Of a stretch of 64,000 nt of DNA, positions 61,913 through 64,000 are shown piece after piece. Numbering within the stretch: position 1 is the stretch's first letter; each line of letters opens with the position of its first letter. The stretch is from Hymenobacter sp. YIM 151858-1 (GTDB lineage Bacteria; Bacteroidota; Bacteroidia; Cytophagales; Hymenobacteraceae), in NCBI RefSeq assembly GCF_025979705.1, contig NZ_CP110136.1:930001-994000 (forward strand). The letters are read 5' to 3'. A program made the translations under genes and the position numbers. The notes under the pieces are model-generated. The model was not told the origin of the DNA and did not search any database. It was given only the letters and a program-made list of their open reading frames with translations.

Positions 61913-62422
61913 TTACTTGGGCTGCACCTTGGCGTGCTCGTCGCCGGTGGGCTGGTACCGCTCGCCGGTAGCCACGGCCTTTACGTAGCCGAAGGCGTGC
62001 ACCAGCACGTTGCTGGGCTGATCCCAGTATTCGCCTTTATCAATGTCGATGCGAAGCAGCGCGATGTTGGGGTCGTCGGAGCCTTTCGGAAACCAGGTGC
62101 GCAGGCCCTCGCTCCAGAGCTCCTTGATTTTGGCGCGGTCGGTTACCACGCGGGCGCGGCCCGAAATGCTCACGTACAGGTTGTCCTGCGGTTTGGAGTA
62201 GCCCAGGTTCACGTGGCGGTCTTGCTGCACCTCGTCGATTTTGGGCGAGTCCAGCTCCGTGAAAAACCACAAGGTGCCATCGGCCTCGGGCTCGTGGGTG
62301 TACATGGGGCGCGCGTGCAACGAGCCGTCGGGCTCCAGGGTGGTCATCATGGCAATTTTAATGTCCTTGATGCGCTCCACGAGTTTCGTTACGTCGTGGC
62401 TTACGGCAACTCTTTCAGCCAT
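61913..62422 (-). CDS. Pyridoxamine 5'-phosphate oxidase-like stress protein
   Basis: The 169-residue protein has the split-barrel FMN-binding pattern of general stress protein 26: IAMMTTLEPDGSLHARPMYT, LWFFTELDSPKIDEV, VNLGYSKPQDNLYVSISGRA and LWSEGLRTWFPKG. It probably binds a flavin; an oxidase reaction is unproven. Isolated gene with its own terminator. Confidence 0.92.
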   Translation of the reverse strand: MAERVAVSHDVTKLVERIKDIKIAMMTTLEPDGSLHARPMYTHEPEADGTLWFFTELDSPKIDEVQQDRHVNLGYSKPQDNLYVSISGRARVVTDRAKIKELWSEGLRTWFPKGSDDPNIALLRIDIDKGEYWDQPSNVLVHAFGYVKAVATGERYQPTGDEHAKVQPK

Positions 62423-62540
62423 GGGGTCGGGTGTTTGGGTGTAGTCAGATAAGAAGGAGTGTTGGGGCTTACGCGCCGGGGCGGCCCTAGGTTAGCCGGC
62501 CGCGGCAACCGGGCAGCAGCCTTGGCGCTACCTTGCACCC

Positions 62541-63134
62541 GTGAACTTCCTCGCCCACCTGCTGTTATCCGGCCCCGACGACGACCTCATCGTGGGCAAT
62601 TTTGCCGCCGAAGCCGTGCGCGGCCGGGCCGCCGTGGCCGCCTACCCGCCCGCCGTGCAGCGCGGCATCCGGCTGCACCGCCTCATCGATTCCTTTACCG
62701 ATGCCCACCCCGTGGTGCGCCGCAGCACCGCCCGCCTGCGCGCGGCCGGCCTGGGCAAGTGGGCCGGCGTGGTAGCCGATGTGGGCTACGACCACCTGCT
62801 GGCCCGCCACTTTGCCCGCTACCACTACCGCCCCGCCGAGCCGTTGCCCGCCTTCGCGCAGCGCATGTACGCCGTGCTGCAGGCCCGCCGAGCCGAACTG
62901 CCCGAACGCCTGCAGCACCTGCTGGGCTACATGCGCCGCGACGATTGGCTGAGCAATTACGCCCGCCCCGAAGGCCTTGCACGGGCGCTCCTAGGTCTGA
63001 GCCGGCGGGTGCCGGGCGCGGAGGTGCTGGCCACCGGCGCGGCGGCGTTTCTGGCTGATATTGATGCTTATGAGCGGGACTTTGCGGAGTTCTGGCCCCA
63101 GCTGCTGGCCGCGGTGCAGGCCGAGCTAACCTAG
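62541..63134 (+). CDS. Acyl-carrier-protein phosphodiesterase-like protein
   Basis: A 197-residue HD-like protein beginning with GTG: MNFLAHLLLSGPDDDLIVGNFAAEAVRG, then RGIRLHRLIDSFTDAHPVVR, the DUF479/AcpH metal-site pattern (His, HR-x-D-x-x-D). AcpH removes 4'-phosphopantetheine from acyl carrier protein. Since no ATG lies nearby and the family starts exactly here, GTG is the start. Confidence 0.9.
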   Translation: MNFLAHLLLSGPDDDLIVGNFAAEAVRGRAAVAAYPPAVQRGIRLHRLIDSFTDAHPVVRRSTARLRAAGLGKWAGVVADVGYDHLLARHFARYHYRPAEPLPAFAQRMYAVLQARRAELPERLQHLLGYMRRDDWLSNYARPEGLARALLGLSRRVPGAEVLATGAAAFLADIDAYERDFAEFWPQLLAAVQAELT

Positions 63135-63193
63135 GGCCCGGGCCCCGGTTGTATACTTGCTCCCGAAAAACCCGCCCTACCAACCGCCCCGCC

Positions 63194-64000
63194 ATGTTTC
63201 AGGACCGCCAGCTGCTCATTGCCACCAAGCACGACAAGCAACGCGTGATTGCCCCGATTCTGGAACAGGAGCTGGGCGTGGTGTGCGTGGTGGCCGAAGG
63301 GCTGGACACCGACGAGCTGGGCACCTTTACCGGCGAAATCGCACGCACGCTCGACCCCGTAGCCGCCGCCCGCGAAAAGTGCCGCCGCGCCATGGCGCGT
63401 ACCGGCTGCGATTTGTGCGTGGCCAGCGAGGGCTCGTTCGGGCCGCACCCCGCGTCGTTTTTTGTGCCCGCCGACGACGAGCTGCTCGTGTTCGTGGATG
63501 CGCGCCACAACCTCGAGGTGGTGGTGCGCGAGCTAAGCCTCGATACCAACTTCAGCGGCCAGAAAATTGCCACGGCCGCCGAGCTGCAGGCCTTTGCCGG
63601 GCAGGCCGGCTTTCCCGGCCACGGCCTGATTTTGCGCAAATCGCGCGACGAAAGCACGGATATTTTCAAGGACATCACCGACGAGGCGGCCCTGCAGCAG
63701 GCCTTTGCCTACCTGCTGGGCAAGTACGGCCACGCCTACGCCGAAACCGACATGCGCGCCCACCGCAACCCCACGCGCATGCGGGTAATTGAAGCGGCCA
63801 CCCGCAAGCTGGCCGCGCAGCTAAAATCGGAGTGCCCCGGCTGCCACATGCCGGGCTTTGGCGTAACCGAAGCGCGCAAAGGTCTACCCTGCAGCTGGTG
63901 CAGCCAGCCCACCAACGCGGTGCTCAGCTTCGTGTACCAGTGCCGCCACTGCGGCTATCAGCGCGAGGAGCGCTACCCCCACAACAAAACCACCGAAGAC
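63194..64000 (+). CDS. DUF6671-like protein, cut by window end
   Basis: An open frame from ATG 63194 runs off the window after 269 codons. It starts MFQDRQLLIATKHDKQRVIAP, with ASEGSFGPHP and TDMRAHRNPTRM, and carries two CxxC pairs near the C-terminal end (CPGCHMPGF, CSWCSQP, then CRHCGYQ), a likely zinc site. I recall this layout as DUF6671. Function unknown. The 3' end is not visible. Confidence 0.8.
   Translation, partial: MFQDRQLLIATKHDKQRVIAPILEQELGVVCVVAEGLDTDELGTFTGEIARTLDPVAAAREKCRRAMARTGCDLCVASEGSFGPHPASFFVPADDELLVFVDARHNLEVVVRELSLDTNFSGQKIATAAELQAFAGQAGFPGHGLILRKSRDESTDIFKDITDEAALQQAFAYLLGKYGHAYAETDMRAHRNPTRMRVIEAATRKLAAQLKSECPGCHMPGFGVTEARKGLPCSWCSQPTNAVLSFVYQCRHCGYQREERYPHNKTTED

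Overview
The window reads as chromosomal DNA of a GC-rich member of the Bacteroidota, most likely a Hymenobacter-type Cytophagales bacterium. The basis is: (i) the minus-strand order miaB, sigma-54 activator, lptE, unknown, secG, groES, groEL, which I know as a Cytophagales gene order; (ii) a SusC/OprM-style TonB receptor with a carboxypeptidase-like N-terminal domain, a putative porin, LpxK and LptE, which mean a Gram-negative envelope; (iii) a type III glutamine synthetase and the long form of IspG; (iv) Bacteroidota promoters of the type TTG-N19/20-TAnnTTTG with no Shine-Dalgarno sites. Genus assignment is inference. I see no rRNA, tRNA, CRISPR array, transposase or integrase.

Layout. 0.2-4.0 kb, plus strand: metallo-hydrolase, patatin lipase, lysophospholipid acyltransferase, AraC/alkyltransferase fusion and a small membrane protein. 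4.1-6.4 kb, minus: S1/P1 nuclease, RsmE, DUF4159-type protein. 6.6-12.9 kb: two NAD(P)-binding proteins, PEP carboxykinase, a peptide MFS transporter and a small membrane protein. 13-20.8 kb: the minus-strand miaB-to-groEL block. 21-26.5 kb, minus: PabB, a TPR protein, a zinc-ribbon coiled coil, a NIF3 protein and a SMUG-type uracil-DNA glycosylase. 26.6-31.6 kb, plus: LpxK, putative porin, MiaE and a secreted unknown. 31.7-35 kb, minus: glycoside hydrolase family 2 enzyme and a secreted protein. 35.3-39.6 kb: FtsX/MacB-type permease, a 0.9 kb gene-free stretch, an HTH/coiled-coil protein and MtaB. 39.8-43 kb: outer-membrane protein, small CxxC protein and LTA-synthase-like sulfatase. 43.2-45.4 kb: glutamine synthetase III. 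45.6-50.7 kb: unknown, quinone oxidoreductase, TonB receptor and a divergent MarR regulator. 51-56.3 kb: IspG and a run of small genes (SUKH-like, HAD, DUF6984-like, NTF2-like, membrane peptide, YjbR). 56.3-64 kb: acyltransferase 3, LeuRS, small unknown, CrtA-like protein, FMN-binding stress protein, AcpH-like protein and a gene cut by the window end.

Functional threads. Three enzymes acting on tRNA A37 (MiaB, MiaE, MtaB) are present, and MiaB plus MiaE make a full ms2i6A to ms2io6A route. Envelope building is represented by LpxK, LptE, SecG, the putative porin, the TonB receptor and the lipid acyltransferase. Most genes are housekeeping, and I found no convincing defence island or mobile element.

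The most unusual signal is at the DNA level. The palindrome CCTAGG occurs about 80 times (hand count), roughly four times chance, and about three quarters of all CTAG tetramers sit inside it. It lies in genes (mostly as CTA-GGN, Leu-Gly) and in spacers, but is absent from groEL, pckA and the glutamine synthetase gene. Four families of short palindromic intergenic repeats are also present.
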